Positions 1 through 7,946 of a stretch of 14,195 nt of DNA are shown piece after piece. Each line of letters starts with the position of its first letter. The first letter of the stretch is position 1. Origin of the DNA: Bifidobacteriaceae bacterium. Its GTDB lineage: Bacteria > Actinomycetota > Actinomycetes > Actinomycetales > WQXJ01. The notes beneath the pieces were generated by a model. That model worked only from the letters and a program-made list of their open reading frames with translations. It ran no database searches and was not told the DNA's origin. The DNA lies in NCBI GenBank assembly GCA_031266115.1, contig JAISBQ010000067.1:1-14195 (forward strand), read 5' to 3'. A program made the translations under genes and the position numbers.

Positions 1-3000
1 ACAACTTCCGCGGCGGTGCCTCCTATGGCGCCACCGGGATGAACCTCGACAACGAGCCGAACTTCCAGGTTCCGTGGACCTACAACTACCTGGGAGCACC
101 GGACAAGACCTCCAAGGCCGTGGACAAGGCCACCCAAACCCTGTTCGGCTACCTCCCGAACAACGCCGAACCTGGCAACGACGACCTGGGCGCCTTGGCG
201 AACTGGTTCGTGTGGTCAGCCCTTGGCATGTATCCGATGACACCGGGCACCGGGGTGTTGGCGCTCAATGCGCCGATGTTCGACAGGTCGGTGGTGGAGC
301 TGGGCAACGGCCGGACCGTGACCATCAACGCCGAAGGCGCCCAGTCACCCACCAGGGCCTGGGATTCGGAGAACAAGTACATCGCGGGAATGAGGCTGAA
401 CGGCGGCCCGACCACCAAGAACTGGATCGAGTATTCGGACCTGACTGCCGGCGCCACCATCGACTATGAGATCGTCACCGACACAGTCCCTGCCTGGGGT
501 ACCGCCGACGCCGACCTGCCGCCGTCGTGGCGTGGCGGGAACGGCATCGTCGCCAATGTGACGCCTGAGGCCGGGCCTGTGACCGGCGCTTTGAGCGTGG
601 CACCGGGCGGAACCGTGGGCGGAACGCTGGATGTCCAGCGCATCGATTCGAGCGTCACCACCTTCACCGCCACCATCGTCACCTCCCACCCGGGGATTGT
701 CGCGGATGAGGTAGCTCCGGCGAGCATTGACGAGCACGGCTTCGGCACCACACCCATCTCGTTCGCCGTGGATGCGGGCGTCGCCTCCGGCTACTACTCG
801 GCCACTGTCACCGCTCGCGCGGGAACAGCAACCTACGCGAAAGACCTGATCATTCGCGTGGCCAAGCCCGGTTCACTCGAGGCGGCCAAGACCATCATCG
901 GCACCTCGACTCGCCAGGCGACCAAGGGCTCATTCGACGGAGGCAACGGGTACGGCTCGCCTGGCGCCCAGGGCTTCGGTATCAACGAGGGCGCTACCGA
1001 GGTCAACACCTACTCACGCGATGAGCTCGCAAAGATCGGTTTCACCCCAGGTTCGGTCCACACCTATGAGGCTGGCGACATCGAGCTGACGTTCGAGTGG
1101 CCCACCGCGCCCGCCGGGTATCCGGATGCGTACGCCCCCGACGGCCAGACCATCACGCTGGACAGCCCCACCACGGCCCTGTCCTTCATCGGCGCCGCTC
1201 ACAATGGGCGGACTGTCTACCGGGGCGACGGCGCCACGGGCACCGCCACCGTCCACTTGTGGGACGGCACCGCGGCCACCACCGCGACCGCTGACCTGTC
1301 GTTCGGGCACTGGCTCCGCCCTTCAGCCGAGGGCACCGAGGCCGGCGGCCACCTTGAACCGAACCACGGCAACACCAAGGTCGCGTGGCTTGCCCACCGC
1401 AACCCGCTGGAGCGCGAATACAACTCCGGTGCGGCGAACAACATCGAGGGCTCCTATCTGTTCGGGACGATCCCGTATGCCGCGCCGGCCGGCTCAGTGA
1501 TCACCGCGGTGACCTTCCCGACCGCCGCCACGGTGCGCGTCTTCGCCATCGCCCACTCGGGACGGACCATCGGTGTCGGTGAGACGGTCTCGAATGTGGC
1601 GACCGGCTTCGTGCCGGTCACGGCGACGGGCTTCGCTTCTGGCGAGGACGTGACGGTGTCCATCGACACCGCTCCCGTGTCCACCACGGTGGTCCAGGCC
1701 GACGACTTCGGCGCCATCGACGCCAGGGCCGCCATCGCGCCGGGGGTGGCACCCGGTGCCTACACGGTGACACTCACGGCGTACTCATATCCGGATGCTG
1801 AGGCGCTGAGCGCACCGGTGCAGGTCGACACGCTGGCCTCGACCCGAACACGGGAGGCGGCTGGCGCCATCGTCGGCACCTATGCGTTGCCCGAGGGCGC
1901 GGTGGAGCGCTACACCCCCGACTCGTACGCCGTGCTCGCAGCCGCGCTCGCTGACGCCCGTGGACTGCTGGCGTTGAGTGATCCAATCTCTGCAGAATCG
2001 ATCACGGCGGTACTTGCCGCATTGGAGACGGCCACCGCTGGGCTGGTCGATGCGGTCGACATGTCGCCACTCACCCAGTTGATCGCGGCGGCTCAGGCCG
2101 TCATCGCCAACCCCGACGGCTACGTCGCGCAGAACATGCCCGCGTTGATCGCCGCCGTCGCTCAGGCCCAACTCAAGGCCGCCGATCCTGACATCACTCA
2201 GGAGGAGATCTGTGTCGTCGCCCTGCAGCTGACCAGAGCGATGGCGAGCGTTCACCCGAAGGGGGACAAAGCCCCGCTTGTGGCCCTCCTGCGGTTCGTG
2301 GTGGCACTCGACTCCAGCCGGTACACGCCGGCCTCGTGGGAAGGTGTGGATATCGCCATCGCCGTCGCCGATGGTGTGGTGGCGAACGAGCAGGTGTCCA
2401 TCGACGATGTCGAGGAGGCATTCACGGCCCTCGTCGACGCGGTGGGAGGCCTGACGTTGAGGGCCGCCAAGGCCGGTCTGGGCTCCGTCATCGTCGTGGC
2501 GGAGACCATCATCGCCGAGGCTGACCTCTATGTGCCTGCCTCGCTGGTGGGTCTGTCCGTTGCGCTGACCACTGCGCAGGCGGTATTCGCCGATCCGAAC
2601 GCGGCCGCGGCGGATGTGAGTGCAGTCCGCCAGGCGCTGGTCGCGCAGATCGCACTCGCGCGTCTGCGTCCGGCATCCTCTCCGGATTCCTCCTCGATAG
2701 AGGTCCTCGCGTCTGTCGCGAGCGCTGGTGACGTGACGCCATCGGCGGTGCCCCCGGCGGTTGAACCGGTCGGCGGCAGTGTCGCGCCACCGGCGACCGC
2801 GGCGGGATCCGCGCTCGCGCCTGCCCCGGCTGCACCGATCGCCAAGAAGGCGTTCCGGTCCGCCGCGAAGCCGGTCGTCAGTGGCACCGCCAAGGTTGGA
2901 CGCAAGCTTGTGGTCAAGACGGGAGGCTGGTCGCCGAAGCCGAAGCTGTCCTACCAGTGGTATCGCAACGGCAAGGCGATTGCCAAGGCCACGAAGGTCA

Positions 3001-3116
3001 CATATCGCCTCACGGCGAAGGACAAGGGCAAGCGGATATCCGTCAAGGTGACCGCGAAGAAGGCCGGCTATCGGACCCTGGTCAAGGCGTCCGCCAAGAC
3101 CTCCCGGATCGCGTAG
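1..3116 (+). CDS. GH92 family alpha-mannosidase, C-terminal part (5' end outside window)
   Basis: Probable secreted exo-acting alpha-mannosidase that trims mannose from glycans. The reading frame is open from base 3 without a stop, so the gene starts upstream and the Met codon at 39 is internal. The first ~170 visible codons carry GH92 hallmarks: an NEP block near 51-59, GNDDLG at 174-191 (in the family this block supplies the catalytic-base carboxylate) and an NWFVWSALGMYP block after it. Then come a NEW3-like beta-sandwich (about 560-870), a larger beta-rich module common in actinobacterial GH92 proteins (about 1000-1570), an Ig-like segment (about 1580-1830), four helical FIVAR-like repeats (about 1850-2670), an Ala/Pro linker, and a Lys-rich C-terminal Ig-like domain with a YQWYRNGKAI motif (about 2850-3113). 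There is no LPXTG or terminal membrane helix, so any wall retention would be non-covalent. The GH92 call is firm; domain borders and exact linkage specificity are inferred. Confidence 0.88.
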   Translation, partial: NFRGGASYGATGMNLDNEPNFQVPWTYNYLGAPDKTSKAVDKATQTLFGYLPNNAEPGNDDLGALANWFVWSALGMYPMTPGTGVLALNAPMFDRSVVELGNGRTVTINAEGAQSPTRAWDSENKYIAGMRLNGGPTTKNWIEYSDLTAGATIDYEIVTDTVPAWGTADADLPPSWRGGNGIVANVTPEAGPVTGALSVAPGGTVGGTLDVQRIDSSVTTFTATIVTSHPGIVADEVAPASIDEHGFGTTPISFAVDAGVASGYYSATVTARAGTATYAKDLIIRVAKPGSLEAAKTIIGTSTRQATKGSFDGGNGYGSPGAQGFGINEGATEVNTYSRDELAKIGFTPGSVHTYEAGDIELTFEWPTAPAGYPDAYAPDGQTITLDSPTTALSFIGAAHNGRTVYRGDGATGTATVHLWDGTAATTATADLSFGHWLRPSAEGTEAGGHLEPNHGNTKVAWLAHRNPLEREYNSGAANNIEGSYLFGTIPYAAPAGSVITAVTFPTAATVRVFAIAHSGRTIGVGETVSNVATGFVPVTATGFASGEDVTVSIDTAPVSTTVVQADDFGAIDARAAIAPGVAPGAYTVTLTAYSYPDAEALSAPVQVDTLASTRTREAAGAIVGTYALPEGAVERYTPDSYAVLAAALADARGLLALSDPISAESITAVLAALETATAGLVDAVDMSPLTQLIAAAQAVIANPDGYVAQNMPALIAAVAQAQLKAADPDITQEEICVVALQLTRAMASVHPKGDKAPLVALLRFVVALDSSRYTPASWEGVDIAIAVADGVVANEQVSIDDVEEAFTALVDAVGGLTLRAAKAGLGSVIVVAETIIAEADLYVPASLVGLSVALTTAQAVFADPNAAAADVSAVRQALVAQIALARLRPASSPDSSSIEVLASVASAGDVTPSAVPPAVEPVGGSVAPPATAAGSALAPAPAAPIAKKAFRSAAKPVVSGTAKVGRKLVVKTGGWSPKPKLSYQWYRNGKAIAKATKVTYRLTAKDKGKRISVKVTAKKAGYRTLVKASAKTSRIA

Positions 3117-3123
3117 TGGGCCA

Positions 3124-3159
3124 CGCTGGGACGGTGCGCTCGCCGGCGCCGTCCCAGCG
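3124..3159 (+). terminator. Hairpin downstream of the GH92 gene, likely terminator
   Basis: Inverted repeat starting 8 bases after the TAG stop. The left arm 3124-3137 pairs with 3146-3159 over 14 positions (one G-T wobble) around an 8-base loop; its core is GCTGGGACGG/CCGTCCCAGC. No T-run follows, which is common for actinobacterial terminators. Position and stem strength support termination; function is inferred. Confidence 0.7.
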
Positions 3160-3179
3160 GCCCGCTGAGAAGCGAGACT

Positions 3180-3220
3180 CAATCGGGGATGGCACCCACC
3201 AGTGGCGCCATCCCCGATTG
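3180..3220. terminator. Perfect 14-bp hairpin between convergent genes, likely bidirectional terminator
   Basis: The arm CAATCGGGGATGGC (3180-3193) pairs perfectly with 3207-3220 around a 13-base loop. It lies 20 bases past the stop of the minus-strand AraC-type gene and about 60 bases past the GH92 stop. It probably ends the minus-strand transcript and backs up the first hairpin for the plus strand. No clear T-tract is present on either side. Confidence 0.72.
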
Positions 3221-3239
3221 GCGGGGAGAGTACGTGGCG

Positions 3240-4013
3240 CTACCTGCGTGCCGTTCGGGCGCGGCGGCGAAAGCCGGCCGGCGTCTCACCGATCAGTCGG
3301 GCGAGTTGGCGCGTGAAGTTTGGCTGATCGTAGAACCCCGCGCGATGGGCGATCTCGGCGATCGGAAGGTCTGTCTCCGCCAGAAGCACCATGGCACGGT
3401 CCATGCGCTGCTTGAGAATGTAGGCGCGCGGGGACAGTGAGAAGACCTTGCGCATGTGTCGATCAAGCGTAGACACCGACGTGCCCGCTGCCGCCGCCAA
3501 CTCGGCGTTGGTGGGGACGATCGGGGGAGTGGCTTCCAGCCGCTCACGGACCAACTCGACCACCCGCGCCAGGCCCGCCACCCCGCCATCGCCGGTTCCC
3601 GAGGAGCGAAGGTCCGTAGACATGGCCAGGACCGCGACCACAACCCTGCCCGCCCCGGTGTCCCGCACGAGCGGCAGTTTGGTGGTGAGATACCAGCCGG
3701 GCTCGCCATCGTCGGTCGCCCGAATGATCTCCAGCTCTCCGCGCAGCGGTTTGCCCGTGGCGAGAACCTCGCTGTCCTGTGCCTCGTAACGTTCGGCCAG
3801 GTCGGGGACGAACAACTCGCGTGCCGTGCGGCCGAGGGCCTCGTGCTGGGTGGACGCAGACGAGCGTCGCACGAACGCCTCATTGACCGCCGCATAGCGT
3901 CCGCCTTGGTCTTTGACGCAGAACATGACCCCTGGCAGGTCGTTGAACAGGTCGAGCAACTCGGGCGTCATATCGAGACCGCCCAGAGCCGGGTTGTGAC
4001 TATTGCTCGCCAT
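3240..4013 (-). CDS. PAS domain-containing AraC-family transcriptional regulator
   Basis: Cytosolic one-component regulator, about 257 aa from the ATG at 4013. An N-terminal PAS domain (about residues 15-115, with NDLPGVMFCVKD and AAVNEAFVRRSS segments) is followed by a C-terminal AraC/XylS double helix-turn-helix (about 170-250), including RAYILKQRMDRAMVLL, PIAEIAHRAGF and NFTRQLARLIGETPAGFRR. The AraC fold binds DNA; the PAS domain would sense a small ligand or redox state, which cannot be read from the sequence. It is divergent from putA across a ~52 bp gap, so a role in controlling proline catabolism is the simplest inference. Start choice is uncertain: a GTG at 4058 would reach to within 7 bases of the putA start, and an ATG at 3971 would begin right at the PAS domain. 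None has a strong ribosome site. Confidence 0.85.
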   Translation of the reverse strand: MASNSHNPALGGLDMTPELLDLFNDLPGVMFCVKDQGGRYAAVNEAFVRRSSASTQHEALGRTARELFVPDLAERYEAQDSEVLATGKPLRGELEIIRATDDGEPGWYLTTKLPLVRDTGAGRVVVAVLAMSTDLRSSGTGDGGVAGLARVVELVRERLEATPPIVPTNAELAAAAGTSVSTLDRHMRKVFSLSPRAYILKQRMDRAMVLLAETDLPIAEIAHRAGFYDQPNFTRQLARLIGETPAGFRRRARTARR

Positions 4014-4065
4014 CCTGGTCGGATCGTACAAGACTGCCGTGTCCGCCTCGCGCGACACTTCGCTT
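4014..4065. promoter_or_regulatory. Divergent promoter/operator region between the AraC-type regulator and putA
   Basis: Short shared upstream region. It holds an inverted repeat GTGTC-N10-GACAC (4039-4058) just 7 bases before the putA ATG, a candidate operator. For putA a possible -35 TTGCTC (4003-4008) and -10 TACAAG (4027-4032) are spaced 18 bases; the match is only moderate. For the regulator, TACGAT (4028-4023 on the minus strand) resembles a -10 but sits very close to the ATG. No clear Shine-Dalgarno precedes putA. All assignments are inferences from spacing and weak motif matches. Confidence 0.4.
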
Positions 4066-7000
4066 ATGACTGACGTGCGACCTCACGCTTTGCTGTCCGC
4101 CGATGACGTTGTCGACGAGGCGGTGGACCTCGCCCGTGCCTGGTCCACAGCGACCTCGACCACGGCGACCCGCAAGGAACTTGCCTCGACGGCGATGCTG
4201 GCGAAGCTAGTCCAGGACGCCCCGGGTCTGGAGTTCACGATGGCGTTCGTGGACCGGGTGGCCCGCCCCGAAGATGACAAGGTGGGAGCCCGAGAGCTGT
4301 ACAAGCTCGCGACCAGCGGAAACATCCCACGATTCGTTGGCGCCATGGACCGTTTCCTCGTGGCGGTGGGAGGACGAGTCGCACCGGCCATCCCCGCGAT
4401 CGCGATGCCCCTGGCACGCGGGCGCCTACGCCAGATGGTGGGGCACCTTGTCGTGGACGCGGCCGATCCGACGCTGGCCCGGCACATCGCTCGGTCCAAG
4501 GCGGCGGGATACCGGCTCAACCTGAATCTCCTCGGGGAGGCGGTGCTGGGAGAGGCCGAGGCAGCCAGCCGGCTGCAGCGCACGATCGACCTGGTGCGGC
4601 GGCCCGATGTCGACTACATCTCGATCAAGATCTCCTCTCTGGCCGCGCAGCTGGTGACATGGGACCGGGAGGGTTCGGTCCGCCGGGTGATCGAGCACCT
4701 GACACCGCTTCTTAGAGCGGCCAAGGAATCGGGCACCTTCATCAATATGGATATGGAGGAATACCGAGACCTGGACCTGACCATCGACGCCTTCACCGCC
4801 GCGTTGATGGAGCCCGAATTTCTCGAATTGGAAGCCGGCATCGTCATCCAGGCCTACCTGCCTGACGCGCTGGGGGCGATGGAGAGGTTGGTGGAATTCG
4901 CCGATGCACGAGGCGCGGCGGGCGGCGCCCCGATCAAGTGCAGGCTGGTCAAGGGCGCGAACCTGGCGATGGAGCAGGTCGAATCCGAGCTTCACGGGTG
5001 GGAGCAGTCGATCTACCCATCCAAGGAGGCTGTGGACGCCAACTACGTTCGCGTCATCGACTGGGTGCTCGATCCGGCCAAGCTCACCAACCTGCGGATC
5101 GGTGTCGCCGGGCACAACCTGTTCCACCTAGCCTTTGCCCACCTCCTCGCGCAGGGCCGGCGAGTGGCGCACGCGGTCGACTTCGAGATGCTCCAGGGAA
5201 TGGCGCCGGCCCAAGCGGACGCTGTGCGCGCCACCACCGGAGCGGTGCTGTTCTATACCCCTGTGGTCGCGGCCGATGATTTCGACGTGGCCATCTCCTA
5301 CCTCGTGCGGCGGCTTGAGGAGAACGCCGCGCCCCAGAATTACCTCCATCAGTCCTTCGCGCCGGTGCCAGATCCGCTCGCTCACGCTGAGGTGGCTTTC
5401 CGTGCCTCGGTGGCAGACCGTCAGGTGTACTCGCTGGAGCCCAGGGCTGGACGTCATGCCCCCCGTCCCGCCTCGGGCTTCGCCAACGAGCCAGACGTCG
5501 ACGGCGCTGTGCAATCGGCCCGCGACTGGGCGCTCGGCGCGTTGAGCGCCACACCGCCGGCTCAGTCCATCGCGGAGGCGACTTCGCAGGCGCAGATCGA
5601 TGACGCCATCGTCCGCGCTGTGGCCGCTGGATCGGCCTGGGCGAGGCGACCGGCCGCCGAACGGGCCGAAGCCCTGCGCGCGGCCGCCGATCGCCTGGCG
5701 GCCCGCCGTGGCGACCTGCTGACTGTGATGGCCCACGAGGGCGGCAAGACGGTGGCAGAGGCCGACCCGGAGATCTCCGAGGCCATCGATTTCGCGCGGT
5801 ACTACGCACAGTCGGCGACCGAGACGCTGAGGCTGCCCGGGTTGACCTTCACGCCATCGAAGGTCACCGCGGTGATTCCGCCGTGGAACTTCCCCGTCGC
5901 CATCCCCGTCGGGGGCGTCATGGCGGCGCTCGCGGCCGGTTCACCCGTGGTGATTAAGCCGGCACGGCTTACGCGACGCAGCGTCGAGGTGGCGGTCGAC
6001 GCCATCGGCCAAGGCCTGCGCGAGGCCGGCGCAGATACCGATATCCTGCAGGTGGTTCACGTCGCGAATGCCGATCTTGGCAGGCACCTTGTCACCCATC
6101 CGGATGTCGAGACCGTAGTGCTGACCGGGTCGATCGACACGGCGGGTACGTTCGCCGGCTGGCGTCCCGACCTCAACCTCCTGGCCGAGATATCCGGGAA
6201 GAACGCCCTGGTGGTGACGCCGAGCGCTGACCTTGACCTCGCCGTCGCCGATCTGGTCAAGTCGGCGTTCGGGCACGCCGGCCAAAAGTGCTCTGCGGCC
6301 TCGCTCGGAATCCTGGTCGGGTCCGTCTACACCTCCGAGCGTTTCCGTAGTCAGCTGGTGGACGCCGTGCGATCGCTGCGGGTGGGAGCCGGAACAGACA
6401 TCTCGACGGTGATGGGTCCCGTCATCGAGAAGCCCGGCCCCAAGCTGCGCCGCGGCCTGACGCAGCTGGACCCCGGCGAACAGTGGCTCGTCGAGCCGAA
6501 ACAACTCGACGCCCGCGGACTGGTGTGGTCCCCCGGCATCCGGGCGGGCGTTCAACCCGGCTCGTGGTTCCACACGACCGAGTGCTTTGGTCCGGTACTC
6601 GGGCTCATGCGGGCCAGCGACCTGGACGAGGCGATCGCCCTACAAAACGCCACGGCGTTCGGACTGACCGGCGGGATTCACAGCCTCGACGATGACGAGA
6701 TCGCGACATGGATCGACAGAGTCCAGGTCGGCAACGCCTACGTCAACCGCCACATCACGGGCGCCATCGTCCAGCGTCAGCCCTTCGGCGGATGGAAGGC
6801 CTCGGCGGTAGGACCCGGCGCCAAGGCCGGTGGCCCCAACTATGTGGCCGAATTCGGCGTGTGGCGCGACGCCGAGCCCGTGACCGATCCGTCCGCCTGG
6901 CTCGCGGAGGCACGCGGGAGCGACATCGCTGCGTGGAACGAGGAATTCGGTCGCGACCACGACCCCTCGGGTTTGCGGGTCGAGGCGAACATCCTGCGCT

Positions 7001-7353
7001 ATCGCCCCGTGGACACCTACACCGTCCGGGTGGGTCACGGCGCCAAGGACCACGAGGTCAAGCGCGTGATCGCTGCCGCCCGCGTCGCCGGAGTCGAGCC
7101 GGCCGTGTCCGAGCGGGCGATCGAATCGGACGAGGCCTTCGCCGCACGCGTATCCGCCGGCTCCATCCAGGGCCGGATCCGCCTTGTCGGTGCAGCGCCC
7201 GGCTTGCGCGAGGCCGCGGCCGGTCGGCTCGGCGAGGTCACCGTGCTTGACTCACCGGTCACCTACCACGGCCGGCGCGAGTTGTTGAACGTCCTGCGAG
7301 AGCAGGCCCTGTCCATCACCAGACACCGCTTCGGTCACATCAACGACGCGTGA
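4066..7353 (+). CDS. putA: Bifunctional proline dehydrogenase / L-glutamate gamma-semialdehyde dehydrogenase
   Basis: Oxidises proline to P5C with FAD, then oxidises glutamate semialdehyde to glutamate with NAD+, allowing use of proline as carbon and nitrogen source. The protein is 1095 aa from the ATG at 4066. The N-terminal PRODH barrel (about 45-430) shows NLNLLGEAVLGE (~152), SIKISSL (~185), a VKGAN block with K296, and RRLEEN, whose R415/R416/E419 match the substrate-binding RR-x2-E motif. The P5CDH part (about 490-950) has PPWNFP with oxyanion Asn608, general base E708 (AEISGKN), catalytic C742 (GQKCS), cofactor-contact E839 (ECFGP) and PFGGWKAS (~906). A C-terminal extension of ~140 aa follows. 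There is no N-terminal ribbon-helix-helix domain, so unlike enterobacterial PutA it should not repress itself; the divergent PAS-AraC protein is the likely regulator. A TTG at 4003 in the same frame could start a 21-aa longer form, but it would overlap the regulator gene. Confidence 0.95.
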   Translation: MTDVRPHALLSADDVVDEAVDLARAWSTATSTTATRKELASTAMLAKLVQDAPGLEFTMAFVDRVARPEDDKVGARELYKLATSGNIPRFVGAMDRFLVAVGGRVAPAIPAIAMPLARGRLRQMVGHLVVDAADPTLARHIARSKAAGYRLNLNLLGEAVLGEAEAASRLQRTIDLVRRPDVDYISIKISSLAAQLVTWDREGSVRRVIEHLTPLLRAAKESGTFINMDMEEYRDLDLTIDAFTAALMEPEFLELEAGIVIQAYLPDALGAMERLVEFADARGAAGGAPIKCRLVKGANLAMEQVESELHGWEQSIYPSKEAVDANYVRVIDWVLDPAKLTNLRIGVAGHNLFHLAFAHLLAQGRRVAHAVDFEMLQGMAPAQADAVRATTGAVLFYTPVVAADDFDVAISYLVRRLEENAAPQNYLHQSFAPVPDPLAHAEVAFRASVADRQVYSLEPRAGRHAPRPASGFANEPDVDGAVQSARDWALGALSATPPAQSIAEATSQAQIDDAIVRAVAAGSAWARRPAAERAEALRAAADRLAARRGDLLTVMAHEGGKTVAEADPEISEAIDFARYYAQSATETLRLPGLTFTPSKVTAVIPPWNFPVAIPVGGVMAALAAGSPVVIKPARLTRRSVEVAVDAIGQGLREAGADTDILQVVHVANADLGRHLVTHPDVETVVLTGSIDTAGTFAGWRPDLNLLAEISGKNALVVTPSADLDLAVADLVKSAFGHAGQKCSAASLGILVGSVYTSERFRSQLVDAVRSLRVGAGTDISTVMGPVIEKPGPKLRRGLTQLDPGEQWLVEPKQLDARGLVWSPGIRAGVQPGSWFHTTECFGPVLGLMRASDLDEAIALQNATAFGLTGGIHSLDDDEIATWIDRVQVGNAYVNRHITGAIVQRQPFGGWKASAVGPGAKAGGPNYVAEFGVWRDAEPVTDPSAWLAEARGSDIAAWNEEFGRDHDPSGLRVEANILRYRPVDTYTVRVGHGAKDHEVKRVIAAARVAGVEPAVSERAIESDEAFAARVSAGSIQGRIRLVGAAPGLREAAAGRLGEVTVLDSPVTYHGRRELLNVLREQALSITRHRFGHINDA

Positions 7354-7372
7354 GCCCCCTTGACCTGCAGGA

Positions 7373-7897
7373 CTACGGCTCCCGCAGATCCGCGGGTGGG
7401 GCGATCCGTGCCACGAGTTCGTCGCGCTCGGCCCGGAGCGCCTGGCGGACCGCCGGAGCCGCCGCTTGCTCAATTGTTCCGCTCGCGAACGGGATGGTTG
7501 CCCGCAGGCTCGTGACATAGACCAACTCGGACGCGCCCGGGCCTCGCGGCGTCAGCGCGAGTGTGCCACGCAGATGCACCGGTGCGCCCACGATGTCCAT
7601 CGTCACCGTTCCGTGTCGTGTCCCGTCCGCGGCCCCTGCACCCCACGCGTTGACGTGGCGCACGCTCAGTCCACCCGGAAGGTACGCCCGGACCTGCTCG
7701 GGCAGGGCGCCGGCCGCCATCGTCCAGCGGATAGCCACCTGGAAGGCGCCCGGTACCGATCCCGTGACGGTGACATCGTCCGCGACGGCGCCGCTCCCAG
7801 CTCGCGCCACGGCGGCCCGATGGAACGCTGGATCGGCGAGGATGGCGGCCACATCGCCGGCACCCGCCGCGAACCGTTCGGAGGCCCTCAACTCCAT
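7373..7897 (-). CDS. DUF2505 domain-containing protein (START/SRPBCC-like)
   Basis: Small cytosolic protein of 174 aa resembling the actinobacterial DUF2505 family, which is thought to adopt a helix-grip lipid- or ligand-binding fold. Features seen are a start MELRASERFAAG, alternating beta-strand segments in the middle (VHLRGTLALTP, ELVYVTSLRATIPF) and a long C-terminal amphipathic helix with EQAAAPAVRQALRAERDELV. There is no signal peptide, membrane segment or recognisable catalytic motif. Its function is unknown. It ends 19 bases from the putA stop (convergent) and is divergent from pdtaS. The ribosome site before the ATG is weak. The family call is from recognition of the fold pattern and is fairly secure; no role is proposed. 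Confidence 0.78.
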   Translation of the reverse strand: MELRASERFAAGAGDVAAILADPAFHRAAVARAGSGAVADDVTVTGSVPGAFQVAIRWTMAAGALPEQVRAYLPGGLSVRHVNAWGAGAADGTRHGTVTMDIVGAPVHLRGTLALTPRGPGASELVYVTSLRATIPFASGTIEQAAAPAVRQALRAERDELVARIAPPADLREP

Positions 7898-7946
7898 GGG
7901 CTTCAGGGTACCCGGCCGAAGGCACCAGGTGGCGCGGAGATAAGCT
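7898..7946. promoter_or_regulatory. Divergent upstream region of the DUF2505 gene and pdtaS
   Basis: A 49-base gap that must hold at least the start signals of both genes. The only clear element is GGAGA at 7936-7940, a Shine-Dalgarno 6 bases before the GTG at 7947 for pdtaS. No convincing -35/-10 pair was found on either strand, so promoters may extend into the neighbouring coding sequence. Confidence 0.4.

Noticed and set aside
1785..3182. Long 465-codon open frame on the minus strand opposite the GH92 gene
   Set aside because: Composition is Arg/Gly/Asp-rich with no domain pattern, and it is antisense to clear FIVAR-like and Ig-like coding. It is a by-product of GC-rich codon bias.
7354..7396. 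Possible terminator between putA and the DUF2505 gene
   Set aside because: Only 5-6 bp GAGCC/GGCTC pairings are possible in and around the 19-base gap; too weak to call.
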